Of a stretch of 64,000 nucleotides of DNA, positions 16,463 through 25,852 are shown piece by piece. The position numbers were made by a program, and so were the translations under genes. The number at the start of each line of letters is the position of its first letter. The first letter of the stretch is position 1. Source of the stretch: CAIZWU01 sp942492905 (lineage in GTDB: Bacteria; Verrucomicrobiota; Verrucomicrobiia; Verrucomicrobiales; V1-33); the NCBI GenBank assembly GCA_942492905.1, contig OW818657.1, positions 62,001 through 126,000 of the forward strand, written 5' to 3'. Below the pieces are notes generated by a model, which saw only the letters and a program-made list of their open reading frames with translations, had not been told where the DNA came from and ran no database searches.

Positions 16463-16570
16463 TTAACCGCTAATGAACGCGAATAGACGCGAATCCATAA
16501 ATTTGGAAATGGACTCTACTGGGGTTTTCGGAGAATCCATTCGCGTTTATGCGCGTTCATTGGCGGTTAA
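16463..16570. repeat. Long inverted repeat, right flank of the GxxExxY gene
   Basis: Arms at about 16463-16497 and 16535-16570 are inverted copies with several mismatches and share the core GAATGAACGCGAAT with the left flank pair. It occupies most of the gap between the GxxExxY gene and the tex stop codon at 16577, again directly at a gene 3' end. Confidence 0.87.
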
Positions 16571-16576
16571 CCCCGG

Positions 16577-18931
16577 TTACTTTTTCTTTTGAGCCTGGCT
16601 GAACCAGTCGTTCCCGCCGAAGGGGTTGCCGAGGCCGGTGCCGATGGCACTGCCGGTTTGGGGGCGGCCTCCTCCGCCGTCGCGGCGTTGGCCTCCGCTT
16701 TGGTTATTGCCGCCGCCGGGGGCTCCGCCCGGGCCGGGGGGCTTGCCGGATTTCTTTTCGAAGTCGGGCTTGGCTTTCATGCTGAGGGCGATGCGGTTCC
16801 GGGGGAGGTCCACTTCCATGACCGTGACCTGGACGGGCTGGCCGACTTTGACGACTTCGCTGGCGTCCTTGATGAAGTGGTCGGCGAGCTGGCTCACATG
16901 GACGAGGCCGTCCTGATGGACCCCGATATCCACAAAGGCCCCGAAGGCGGCGACGTTGGTGACGATGCCGGGGAGTTTCATGCCGACCTGGAGGTCAGTG
17001 GGTTTTTCCACGCCTTCGGCGAAGGCGAAGGCTTCGAATTTCTGGCGGGGGTCGCGGCCGGGTTTGGCGAGTTCGGCGACAATGTCGTTGAGGGTGGGGA
17101 GGCCGACTTCGGGGGTGACGTAGTTGGCCAGCTTGAGGGCGGCGCGTTTCTTTTCGTCCTTGATGAGATCGGCGACGGTGCAGCCGGCATCGGCGGCCAT
17201 TTTTTCCACCAGGGGATAGCGCTCGGGGTGGACGGCACTGGAATCGAGCGGATGGGCCGCGCCCCGGATGCGGAGGAAACCGGCGGCCTGCTCAAAGGCT
17301 TTGTCGCCGAGACGGGGAACTTTTTTGAGGTCGGCGCGGGTGGTGAAGGGGCCGTTGGCGTGCCGGAAACTGACGATGTTTTCGGCGATGCCGCTGTTGA
17401 GGCCGGAGACGTAGCTGAGGAGCTGTTTGGAGGCGGTGTTCAACTCCACGCCGACGCCGTTCACGCAGCTTTGCACGCAGTCGTCGAGGGTGTGCTTGAG
17501 GAGGTTTTGTTCCACATCGTGCTGGTATTGGCCTACGCCGATGGATTTAGGGTCGATCTTCACCAGTTCGGCCAGCGGGTCCATCAGGCGGCGGCCGATG
17601 GAGACGGCGCCCCTGACGGTGAGGTCCTGATCCGGGAATTCCTCGCGGGCGGCATCGCTGGCGGAGTAGATGGAGGCGCCGCTTTCGTTGACCATGACGA
17701 TGGTGATGGCGGCGGGGAGCTTGAGCTTGCGGATGAAGGCTTCGGTCTCGCGGCCGGCGGTGCCGTTGCCGATGGCGATGGCCTCGATTTTGTGTTTTTC
17801 GATCAACGTCAGGACGGTGCGGGCGGCTTCGACCATCTGGCCCTGGCTGCCGGCGGTGGGGTAGATGACATCGTTATGCAACAGCTTGCCCTGGGCATCG
17901 AGGACGACGGTTTTGCAGCCGGTGCGGAAGCCGGGGTCGATGGCGAGGGTGCGTTTCTCGCCTAACGGCGCAGCGAGCATGAGTTCGCGGAGGTTTTCGG
18001 AGAAGATGCGGGAGGCTTCGAGATCGGCTTTTTTCTTGGAGGCGAGACGGAGCTCGGTTTCCATGCCGGGGAAGAGCAGACGCTTGCAGCCATCGGTGGC
18101 GGCGAGCGCAATCTGATCGGCGGCAGGGCCGCGGCCGCTGACGAAGAGGCGCTTGGCGGCCTCGAATCCACGGTCTTCGGGGATGGTGACGCGAAGCATG
18201 AGGAAGCCTTCTTTTTCGCCCCGGCGCATGGCGAGGAGGCGGTGGGAGGGGACGGCTTTGAGAGGCTCCGACCAGTCGAAATAATCGCGGAATTTGGCGG
18301 CGGCATCGTCGGTTTCCTTGCCCATGAGGACCTTGCTGCCCAGGGTGGATTCCTCTTCGTAGAGCTTGCGGACCGCGGCGCGGACGGCGGCATCGTCGCT
18401 CATTCGTTCGGAGAGGATATCGCGCGCTCCTGACAAGGCTTCCTCGGTGGTTTTGACGTGGAGTTCGGCATCGGCGCCATCGGTTTTGATGTATTTGGCG
18501 GCTTCCGCGACAGGGTTGACGGAAGGATCCGCCTGTTCCGCGGTGAGCCAGTCGGCGAGGGGTTCGAGGCCTTTTTCCTTGGCGATGGTGGCACGGGTGC
18601 GGCGCTTGGGGCGGTAGGGGGCAAAGATATCCTCAAGGCGGGCCATGGTCTCGGCTTTGGCGAGGGCGGCCTTGAGGTTATCGGTCAGGAGATTGCGTTC
18701 CTCGAGGGACTTGGTGATGGCGAGCCGGCGGGCGTCGAGTTCGGCGAGCTGGACGAGGCGGTCGCGGATGTTGGTGATCGCGACTTCGTCGAGTTCTCCG
18801 GTGACCTCTTTCCGGTAGCGGGCGATGAAGGGAACGGTGCCGCCTTCGGCGATGAGTTCGGCAGTGGCCGCGACCTGAGCCGGGCGGAGTTTCAGTTCAG
18901 CGGCGACGCGGGCGATATATTCGGGATTCAT
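16577..18931 (-). CDS. tex: Tex-family RNA-binding transcription accessory protein
   Basis: The 784-residue protein shows the full Tex domain order: N-terminal helical region (EGGTVPFIARYRKEVTG), YqgF RNase H-like domain (LAIDPGFRTGCKTVVLD, about 320-450), helix-hairpin-helix domains (NGVGVELNTASKQLL onward, about 495-560) and an S1 RNA-binding domain (about 640-715, LPGIVTNVAAFGAFVDIG). It ends in a Gly/Pro/Arg-rich disordered tail, longer than in most Tex proteins. Tex binds nucleic acids and affects transcription and stress tolerance. An in-frame ATG exists four codons upstream (18943), but MNPEYIARVA is the usual start. It has no obvious operon partners. Confidence 0.95.
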   Translation of the reverse strand: MNPEYIARVAAELKLRPAQVAATAELIAEGGTVPFIARYRKEVTGELDEVAITNIRDRLVQLAELDARRLAITKSLEERNLLTDNLKAALAKAETMARLEDIFAPYRPKRRTRATIAKEKGLEPLADWLTAEQADPSVNPVAEAAKYIKTDGADAELHVKTTEEALSGARDILSERMSDDAAVRAAVRKLYEEESTLGSKVLMGKETDDAAAKFRDYFDWSEPLKAVPSHRLLAMRRGEKEGFLMLRVTIPEDRGFEAAKRLFVSGRGPAADQIALAATDGCKRLLFPGMETELRLASKKKADLEASRIFSENLRELMLAAPLGEKRTLAIDPGFRTGCKTVVLDAQGKLLHNDVIYPTAGSQGQMVEAARTVLTLIEKHKIEAIAIGNGTAGRETEAFIRKLKLPAAITIVMVNESGASIYSASDAAREEFPDQDLTVRGAVSIGRRLMDPLAELVKIDPKSIGVGQYQHDVEQNLLKHTLDDCVQSCVNGVGVELNTASKQLLSYVSGLNSGIAENIVSFRHANGPFTTRADLKKVPRLGDKAFEQAAGFLRIRGAAHPLDSSAVHPERYPLVEKMAADAGCTVADLIKDEKKRAALKLANYVTPEVGLPTLNDIVAELAKPGRDPRQKFEAFAFAEGVEKPTDLQVGMKLPGIVTNVAAFGAFVDIGVHQDGLVHVSQLADHFIKDASEVVKVGQPVQVTVMEVDLPRNRIALSMKAKPDFEKKSGKPPGPGGAPGGGNNQSGGQRRDGGGGRPQTGSAIGTGLGNPFGGNDWFSQAQKKK

Positions 18932-19093
18932 GGGAGGGGGCAAAATAGCTCAGCCCCGGAGGGGCACGGCGGCTTTAGCAGACCTGCCGGGGGCGTGCAA
19001 AGGAAGAAGAAATTCTTTACCCGCTTGACGGCCTAACGTCGAACTCCGACCTGCTGGAAGGACGGTTTTCCAGCCGTGGCCCGGACCCGGCTT

Positions 19094-20374
19094 TCAAGGG
19101 GAAGACAGGCCGGGAAGCACCGCTGGCCTGGTCGAACTGCTGCCAGGAGTGGACTGCACGGGAAGCTTGGCAGGGTCGGCCGACGGCAATTCGGGCAGCG
19201 TTTCCAGCAGATCATCCTCGCGGAAAATCCAGCCTTTTTCGAGGACTTCCGTGATTTCAACCTGGCGGTCGTTGGTGCTGTTTTCTGGATAGCGGACGCG
19301 GATCACCGCGTGAACGGAGGGATCGTTGAGCAGCACCTTCTGGAGTTGCAGATCCGCCTCACCGCCAATGGGAACGTAGCCATAGAGAACCTGGTCGCGG
19401 TTCAGATCACTGATTTGGAAAGCCCGGTATTTGTTGGCAGAAGTGAAGTCCCGGTTGAAGTAATCAGTGGGGCGCACCACCGCCCGGACCAGCACGGGAT
19501 CCCGGGGCCGGGTACGGCGCAGTTCCGCCCATGACAGCTCCGAATAACCCGTGAAGCTTTCCCAATCGACGCGGAAGCCATCAGGGGTTTTTTCCAGCGC
19601 GATGGGCCGGGTCGCAAAATCGGCCAAGGGGAGTTGGAGCACCACAAAATTCCGGTGAACCTCCAAGATGGAAAGGTCCGGCTGCGGGCCGAGAGCCAAA
19701 GGGGCCCACGGATTTTCAGCGCTGTAATAGCGGAGCAGGTTGGGGCCTACCCTTTCGGGGTCCCGGATGAACGGGATCAGCGCCCCGGCAGTGGGGGCCG
19801 CGCAGAATTGTTGGATGGTGATCCAGACATCCTGACGGAAATCCCCGCCGGATTGAAGTTCCAGCGGCACCGCTGCTTGCGGAAGCGCGGCATCCTTGCC
19901 GGTGGATCCGGAAGTGCCGACCCGCTGCCAAAAGATGCCACCCAGCACGAGAGCGAGCAGAATGATGGAACCCACGAGGACTTGAACCAGACGCCGGGAC
20001 CCGGTGTGCTGGTGCCGGTGGCGGGGTTGGGTATCCCAATCCGTCAGGGTGCCCCCATGCTTGAGCCGGCGGTTGTCCCGGCGCACCATCACGGGGCGTT
20101 CCGGATCTACTTTGAACCCTTCCTCAGTAGTGCGGCGCAGGCGTTCCTTGAAGGCAGTATCGGTCGCCGGAGAGGCCTCACTGCGCGGAGCAACCCCCAG
20201 CCGCCGGCTGGCATCCACGATCATAGGTTGCGGGGTGAAGGCGGCGGCATCGCGCACTGCGACGGCGGCCTGACAGGAAGGGCATCCCACGGAGGTGCCG
20301 ATGGCGCTGCGGGGCGCACGCAAGCGTCCCCCACAGGCGGGACAGGTCAGAATAATTTGCTCCGGCTGGGACAT
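19094..20374 (-). CDS. Zinc-ribbon protein with one transmembrane helix, unknown function
   Basis: The 426-residue protein begins with a zinc ribbon (CPACGGRLRA and VGCPSCQ, about residues 10-35), followed by a basic, low-complexity linker and one transmembrane helix (about 131-150, VLVGSIILLALVLGGIFW). The remainder (about 155-426) is a soluble, probably periplasmic region without a recognised domain. N-terminal zinc ribbons plus a membrane helix are frequent in Verrucomicrobiota proteins of unknown role. It ends in Ser/Pro-rich sequence. The gene stands between tex and the CotH giant, all on the minus strand but with separating gaps, so no operon is claimed. Confidence 0.75.
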   Translation of the reverse strand: MSQPEQIILTCPACGGRLRAPRSAIGTSVGCPSCQAAVAVRDAAAFTPQPMIVDASRRLGVAPRSEASPATDTAFKERLRRTTEEGFKVDPERPVMVRRDNRRLKHGGTLTDWDTQPRHRHQHTGSRRLVQVLVGSIILLALVLGGIFWQRVGTSGSTGKDAALPQAAVPLELQSGGDFRQDVWITIQQFCAAPTAGALIPFIRDPERVGPNLLRYYSAENPWAPLALGPQPDLSILEVHRNFVVLQLPLADFATRPIALEKTPDGFRVDWESFTGYSELSWAELRRTRPRDPVLVRAVVRPTDYFNRDFTSANKYRAFQISDLNRDQVLYGYVPIGGEADLQLQKVLLNDPSVHAVIRVRYPENSTNDRQVEITEVLEKGWIFREDDLLETLPELPSADPAKLPVQSTPGSSSTRPAVLPGLSSP

Positions 20375-20462
20375 AGGCTGGAATATTAAATCAGTCTGAG
20401 GAAGTCCGGGAGTAATGCAATCCTTTTACCTTCAATGTCTTGAAAAACCCAAGGGACCCTGT

Positions 20463-23400
20463 TCAAGGCACAGGAATGGCGCGCAGCCTCATGGATTGCC
20501 GCGGGGTGAGGGCGTCCAAGGGTTTTTCCCACTGCTGGACAGTGGTGCCATTGGCCGCCGGAGTGCTTTGCACGAGGGTGAAATCGTTCAGCCAAGTCTG
20601 CAAATCACCCGAGGATTGCACCTGCAGGGCATACCCCGTAAGCGCGGTGAGGCGGGGAAAGGACATGCGGAACACCTTGCCGTTTCCCGGTCCGTCCGCG
20701 ATTTCCCACTGGATCGGGGAGGGGGTTTCTCCCTGGCGGGCGTTGGTGCTGGTGAGGTATTCGATGAGGTTGGGCAACCCATCCCCGTCGAAATCAGCGG
20801 TCGGGCCGGTGCGGGAAGGATCCGCCAATTCCTCAGCTAGGAATCCCCAGGCGGCCCATTGGTTGTAGGTGAGATTGAGCGGGACACCGGTGGGCTGCCC
20901 GCCGAGGGCGGCCGAGGCGGTCCATGAGACGGGCAGATCATGGTCAGGATTGGTCGACGGATTGACCAGCAGAAGGGAGGAGCCGTCCCCGTCCGCCCGC
21001 TTGGACCAGGGCGCGTTGTCATCGTAAGTAAAAGCCTTGATGGCGGCGGAGTTGGTGCTGACTTCGAGACGGACGGGGTCGCCCGAGTTGTTCAGGCCGC
21101 CGAAATATTCCCCGGCGAGCACGGCATCGATGCCGGCTCCATAACGGAACCGCAGGGCATTGGCATTTTTGGCCAGGAGGGCACGTTGACCAGGATCAAT
21201 CACCGGACGCCCGGTGAATTGGAAGGAGTAGGTGATGCCCAATTGGAAACGCAGGGTGGAGAGGTCGATCGGGGAGGGTCCGATGTTCTGCACCGCGATG
21301 TATTCGAAGTCCTCCTTGTCGATGAATCCGGCGGCGGCCTCGTCCGTGGTGAGGGGAGGTGGATTATACATGACTTCGGAAATCACCGTATTGGCGGCGG
21401 TGGCCGGCACAGCCTCGACGGCAAAGCGGGCTTCGGTCAGGGGGCTCCATTCGTTGGGGGTGACCCCGGTGTTGAGCACGCGTGATTTCACGGTGATCGA
21501 CGACTGGTTGAAGCTGACCGGATTAAGGTAGGTCTGGGCGGTGGGAGCCACCGCGCCGCCCCACGCACGGGGATCGGAGCCATCGGTGGTGTAGTAGAGA
21601 ACCGAGCCTGCCGGGGCACCATGGGTGATTGTCAGGTTGAACCCTGCCGCAATGACTCCTCCGTGCTGGCTGAAGACCGGAGGCAGGGTGACCGGCCAGA
21701 GGGTATCGGCCGTGCTCAGATCCTGATTGGGATCGCGGAACTGACCGTGGGCGGTGGGCGAGGTCAGTTTGGGGAAGAGGGTGACCCGGCGTCCCGAGAC
21801 GGCATTTGTCCAGGTGGTATACCAGGAGGTATCCGGGGTGATGCCCGCAACAGCCATGAGAGGCGCCACTTCCGCCTGGGTCGCGGCGCGGCGGGGACCG
21901 GTTTTGGCATCGGTCAGGACGCCATTGTTGAACAGATGTTTCTGGATGCGGTCGGCGAAGAGGAGACGGAACTCGGGGCTGGTCATGAGCCGTTTGAACA
22001 TGACAGGCACCGGAGTATTGTCGTCGCTGCCAAGCAGGTCGTCGCGGAGGGTCTGATAGGTGGCGAGCTTGTTGCCATACAGGCTGTAGCCCCCCTCCGC
22101 ATCCCAGACATAACAACGCCAGATCCCGGTGGCACTGCGCTCCCGGGCCATGGCCCAATTGTTGTGGGGCCAGTCCCACATGGCCGTGTAGGTATTCAGC
22201 AGGATGTAGTCGGCGACATTGGTGACATCCAGCACGGCGCGGAGAGCGTCCCAGTTGGCCTTGAGGGTCAGATTGGCGTTCAGCCGGGGCTGGAGCACGG
22301 TATTCCAGTGGATGTTGTCGCCGTCCTCGAAGGTGTTGATGTAATTTACATCCCAGTCGGCGCTGCTGCGGTGGTGGGCTTGCATGAAGGCCTCGCGGAT
22401 ACGCTCGACCAGATTGTAGTAGCCTTTGAAATAACCATTCAGGTAAACCGAGGCAAAGGTGCCCACGGTGCCTTCGTGCCCCATGTCGGTCCAGAGGCGT
22501 CGGATGAATTCATCCCTGATGAAGGGATTGGAGATGTCGTTTTTCCCGGCGCGCAGGCGGAACTCCTCGAAGCGGCGGACTTCGGTTTCAGGGATCAGGG
22601 GGTAGTTGATGGAGTTGTTGCCGTAGTCGCTGCGGAAAAAGATATTGAAGGAGGGTTTTTTGGTGGAGTCGGCATCCCAGAGGGTTTTGGTGGGGACGTC
22701 GCTCACCACCAGCCGTGGGCGGGAGTAGGGGCTGGAGGAGATGCGCAGGCCGGCGGTTTCCCGGATGCCCGGCCGGTTGTCCGGAAAATAGTATTCAAGG
22801 AAAGCCGGACGTTCGTAGGGGCGGCTGCCGGAGTCCGGATCGGTCAGGCGTCCATCTCCCACCGGAATGTTATAATCGGTGGACACCGCCGCGGTCCAGA
22901 GGGAGCTGTTGTAGGTGCCTCCCTGGATGGCCATGATGCCCAGCGGTTTGTAGAACGTCTGCCCCGGATCCCCGGAGAGCAGGGCTGCGGGGGCGGCGCG
23001 GAGATTGGCGTTCTGATTGATCAGATAGGTGTGGGTGACCACCGCCGAAGGCAGCAGGCCGGGAGCCATGGCGCGGGCCTTGATCACGTGGCCGATGCGG
23101 TCACTGATGAAGGGAAGGGAGAGGCTGGTGGTATAACTGAAGCCGTTGGTGGCGGTGGGGTCGCTGCCATCCGTGGTATAGCGCATGGTCCCGCCCGGCG
23201 TTGCCGTGGTGAGGGAAAGACTGACCGTCGTCGGATAAAATCCGCCGGGCACTCCGAAAACCGGAGGGTCCGCCACCCCGGGCTGCCAGGAACCGGTGTT
23301 GGGTTGGCCGGGAGTGGCGGTGCGGAAGTAGCCCCATTGACTGGTGGCGGGATCGCGCCCCCAGGAGTGAAAGGAATCCTGCGGCGGATAGCCGGGATCG

Positions 23401-25754
23401 AGGGCATCCACCACCGTGCCGGAAGGATCGAGCAGCGCGAGGTATTCCCCGCCGGAACCCAGGCTGAAGGGGGCGTGCAGCCAGGCCGCCCCTGCCGGAG
23501 CCAACCGGTCGTCGGCCACCACCACCAGCCCGGCCCCTGAGGCGACGGAGGTGCCGGGCGGAAAGACAAACTTGCGGGGCGTGTCTCGTTCGTCCGTGAG
23601 GGACCAGTTGGACAAATCCACCGCCGCGGCCCCGGGGTTCAACAACTCGATCCAGTCCGCATGGCCTCCCGTGCCCAGCGGTACATTGAAATCAGCCGGC
23701 TCGACCACTCCGCCGGAGGGCTCGGCCAAGCCCGGGAAATAACTCCAACCGGACGCGGCGAACGGCACCAGGGTGGCGGCACTGCCGGCATTGACCTTGG
23801 TGTAGGTGATTGCGAAATCATCCATCGTCACCGCTGCGCTGCCGGGCGCGAGGGCAGTGCCGGTTTTTTCGAAGACCGGCACCACCTGGGGATTGGGCTG
23901 GGCATTGATGGCGGCGAGGAAGGCGTCCTGGTTGGTGCCGGTGGAGAAGGACACGTTGTAAGTGCGCCATGGGAAATAACCGAGGTTGTCCACCACCATC
24001 CGCGAACCGGTGGGCAGCGGATCGTTGCAGAGGAAAATCACGCGCACGCCATTGGTGGGGGTTCCGTTCATCGCACTCAGGAAGGTGCCGGCATTGGTGG
24101 CAGTGCCCGTATCGAGGGTCGCAGTGCGCCATCCCCCGGTGCCCGTGACCGTGCCCAGGCCCAGGCGGTGGCCGGGGATGCCGGGAGCCACGCCGGTGGC
24201 CGGTTCCAGAAAGATGCTGCAGTTCACGCCTGCCGGCAGTTGATAGTCAAACTGGAGGGCGCCGGTTTTCAGCTGCGCGGCGGTGATGTTGCCGTTGGTC
24301 CATGAGGTGATGGCAATGGATTGGTAGGAAAATCCCACGTAGTCCGGAGTGACCGGGGCGGACACGACCTCAAATTGCAGGGCGCCGGGCAAGGTGCCGG
24401 TGCCACTGCCCACCACATTGACCTCCTGCAGGGAATAAGCCGCGGAGCGCATGGCGGGTCCGTTGAAAATGGCGGTGGTGTTCAGCCCGGTGCCCGCATT
24501 GGTCCCCGTGCCGGAGGCGTTGATGGTGCGGGTGCGCACCGCTCCCGCCGCATCGTCAAAAGCGTCTGCCGCGGCTTGGGTGAAACCGGTGCCGGCGGTG
24601 GGGGTCAGGGCCGCAAGACCTGTCAGGCTGGCGCCCGGACTGTTGCCATCCGGATCCAGCCGGATGTTATAAGCGGAATTCGCGGTCGCCCGGAAACGGA
24701 AAGTGAGACGCAGGTCGGCCAGATGCGCCGCCGTGAGGCCTCCGGCAGGAATCTGGGAAATCAGCGGCAAAGCGGGACCGGAGACGCTGGCGGTCTGATT
24801 GACGGCATCGGTCTGGGAATAGACATAACGCAGGCCTCCGCTGGAATCATATCCCGCCCCGCTGACGAGACTGGAGCGCAGACTGAGGTCCGTCCATTCC
24901 GGCGCGGATTGGGCCGGCGCCGCCAGATCCAGCCAGGAATTGGCCGGAATCGTGCCCTCCGTGGTGTTGGTGACGATCCCGCCGAGATTGCGGTGAACTT
25001 CCCCGGAATCGTTGGCCTCGTTGAAATCATGCCGGACGACATCAAGCACCGCATTGGCGCTGATGACCTCCAACTGCGCATCGATCCGGGCGCTGAGATT
25101 GGGCTCGCGGTTGATGAGCTGGAGCGCGAGCACGTTTCCGCCGGCTTGGAGGAAATCACTGACACGGCCGAGAGGATAGGTGATGCCGGTGGTGGGGGCC
25201 GTGGCCGCAGTCCCGGTCTGGGTCGCCGGGGTATAAGCGGTATTGGTAGTGGTGACGGCGAAATTGTAGGCCTTCTGGTCGGCGTAGACGAAGTGCCCGG
25301 CCGGTCCGGCATTGGCGCGGGCCACCTCCCGGCCATTGATCCAGGCGATGAAGCCGTCGTCAAAACGCACCCGCAGCTGCAGTCTGCCCTCATTGGCCAG
25401 ATCTGCTGGGGTGAGGACAACGGTGCGGCGGAGATACAGATTTGGCGTGCGGTTCTGCATCAGGCTGGCCACGTTGGTTCCGAGTCCGGCGGCGCCTCCG
25501 AATCCCAAGGGCGCAGTCCCGGTGAGCCAACCCGGAGCGCTGAATCCCACGTCCCCGAAAAACAGCCCTGTCCCGGGACGCAGCCGGCCCTGCGGGTCCG
25601 CCAGGGTCAGCCGTTCATTGGTGTCCGCTACGATCTCATTGAGCCGGACTTGGCTCTGCACCGCTCCCGGGACGAGCGCCAACACCAGCAGCCCGGCCCG
25701 CCACCAACGGCGTCGCCAGGCAATATCCAATCGGGGGGAGGGGGGAGGATTCAT
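20463..25754 (-). CDS. Giant secreted CotH-kinase protein with lamin-tail and chitobiase C-terminal domains
   Basis: The 1763-residue protein starts (ATG at 25754) with a signal peptide (WWRAGLLVLALVPGAVQSQ). Visible modules in order, numbered approximately from the N-terminus: a large beta-rich region (25-690), a lamin-tail domain (690-760, DWIELLNPGAAAVDLSNWSL), a chitobiase C-terminal-type beta domain (MRYTTDGSDPTATNG, near 870), a CotH spore-coat-kinase-like domain (980-1290, including FEEFRLRAGKNDISNPFIRDE and YLNGYFKGYYNLVERI), a second YYTTDGSDPRAWGG unit (near 1395), a second lamin-tail-like domain (near 1470-1530) and a final module with SSGDLQTW. CotH relatives phosphorylate proteins; activity here is not shown. 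The role is probably at the cell surface. Codon usage is like that of the neighbours. Confidence 0.88.
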   Translation of the reverse strand: MNPPPSPRLDIAWRRRWWRAGLLVLALVPGAVQSQVRLNEIVADTNERLTLADPQGRLRPGTGLFFGDVGFSAPGWLTGTAPLGFGGAAGLGTNVASLMQNRTPNLYLRRTVVLTPADLANEGRLQLRVRFDDGFIAWINGREVARANAGPAGHFVYADQKAYNFAVTTTNTAYTPATQTGTAATAPTTGITYPLGRVSDFLQAGGNVLALQLINREPNLSARIDAQLEVISANAVLDVVRHDFNEANDSGEVHRNLGGIVTNTTEGTIPANSWLDLAAPAQSAPEWTDLSLRSSLVSGAGYDSSGGLRYVYSQTDAVNQTASVSGPALPLISQIPAGGLTAAHLADLRLTFRFRATANSAYNIRLDPDGNSPGASLTGLAALTPTAGTGFTQAAADAFDDAAGAVRTRTINASGTGTNAGTGLNTTAIFNGPAMRSAAYSLQEVNVVGSGTGTLPGALQFEVVSAPVTPDYVGFSYQSIAITSWTNGNITAAQLKTGALQFDYQLPAGVNCSIFLEPATGVAPGIPGHRLGLGTVTGTGGWRTATLDTGTATNAGTFLSAMNGTPTNGVRVIFLCNDPLPTGSRMVVDNLGYFPWRTYNVSFSTGTNQDAFLAAINAQPNPQVVPVFEKTGTALAPGSAAVTMDDFAITYTKVNAGSAATLVPFAASGWSYFPGLAEPSGGVVEPADFNVPLGTGGHADWIELLNPGAAAVDLSNWSLTDERDTPRKFVFPPGTSVASGAGLVVVADDRLAPAGAAWLHAPFSLGSGGEYLALLDPSGTVVDALDPGYPPQDSFHSWGRDPATSQWGYFRTATPGQPNTGSWQPGVADPPVFGVPGGFYPTTVSLSLTTATPGGTMRYTTDGSDPTATNGFSYTTSLSLPFISDRIGHVIKARAMAPGLLPSAVVTHTYLINQNANLRAAPAALLSGDPGQTFYKPLGIMAIQGGTYNSSLWTAAVSTDYNIPVGDGRLTDPDSGSRPYERPAFLEYYFPDNRPGIRETAGLRISSSPYSRPRLVVSDVPTKTLWDADSTKKPSFNIFFRSDYGNNSINYPLIPETEVRRFEEFRLRAGKNDISNPFIRDEFIRRLWTDMGHEGTVGTFASVYLNGYFKGYYNLVERIREAFMQAHHRSSADWDVNYINTFEDGDNIHWNTVLQPRLNANLTLKANWDALRAVLDVTNVADYILLNTYTAMWDWPHNNWAMARERSATGIWRCYVWDAEGGYSLYGNKLATYQTLRDDLLGSDDNTPVPVMFKRLMTSPEFRLLFADRIQKHLFNNGVLTDAKTGPRRAATQAEVAPLMAVAGITPDTSWYTTWTNAVSGRRVTLFPKLTSPTAHGQFRDPNQDLSTADTLWPVTLPPVFSQHGGVIAAGFNLTITHGAPAGSVLYYTTDGSDPRAWGGAVAPTAQTYLNPVSFNQSSITVKSRVLNTGVTPNEWSPLTEARFAVEAVPATAANTVISEVMYNPPPLTTDEAAAGFIDKEDFEYIAVQNIGPSPIDLSTLRFQLGITYSFQFTGRPVIDPGQRALLAKNANALRFRYGAGIDAVLAGEYFGGLNNSGDPVRLEVSTNSAAIKAFTYDDNAPWSKRADGDGSSLLLVNPSTNPDHDLPVSWTASAALGGQPTGVPLNLTYNQWAAWGFLAEELADPSRTGPTADFDGDGLPNLIEYLTSTNARQGETPSPIQWEIADGPGNGKVFRMSFPRLTALTGYALQVQSSGDLQTWLNDFTLVQSTPAANGTTVQQWEKPLDALTPRQSMRLRAIPVP

Positions 25755-25852
25755 GGAAAATTTGTGTCCAGTGGCCAGTAGCATGTCACGCCAATTATTA
25801 AAACGACGTGACGCGGGATTCAGGCCAGAGGGGCCAGCCCCGCCCTGAAATA

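Noticed and set aside
16589..17965. Long open frame (458 codons) antisense to tex
   Set aside because: It mirrors the GC3-biased codons of tex, gives a Gly/Asp/Val-rich sequence without domains, and tex is certain.
21621..23540. Open frame of 639 codons antisense to the CotH gene
   Set aside because: No domain; the composition is that of a reverse-strand shadow.
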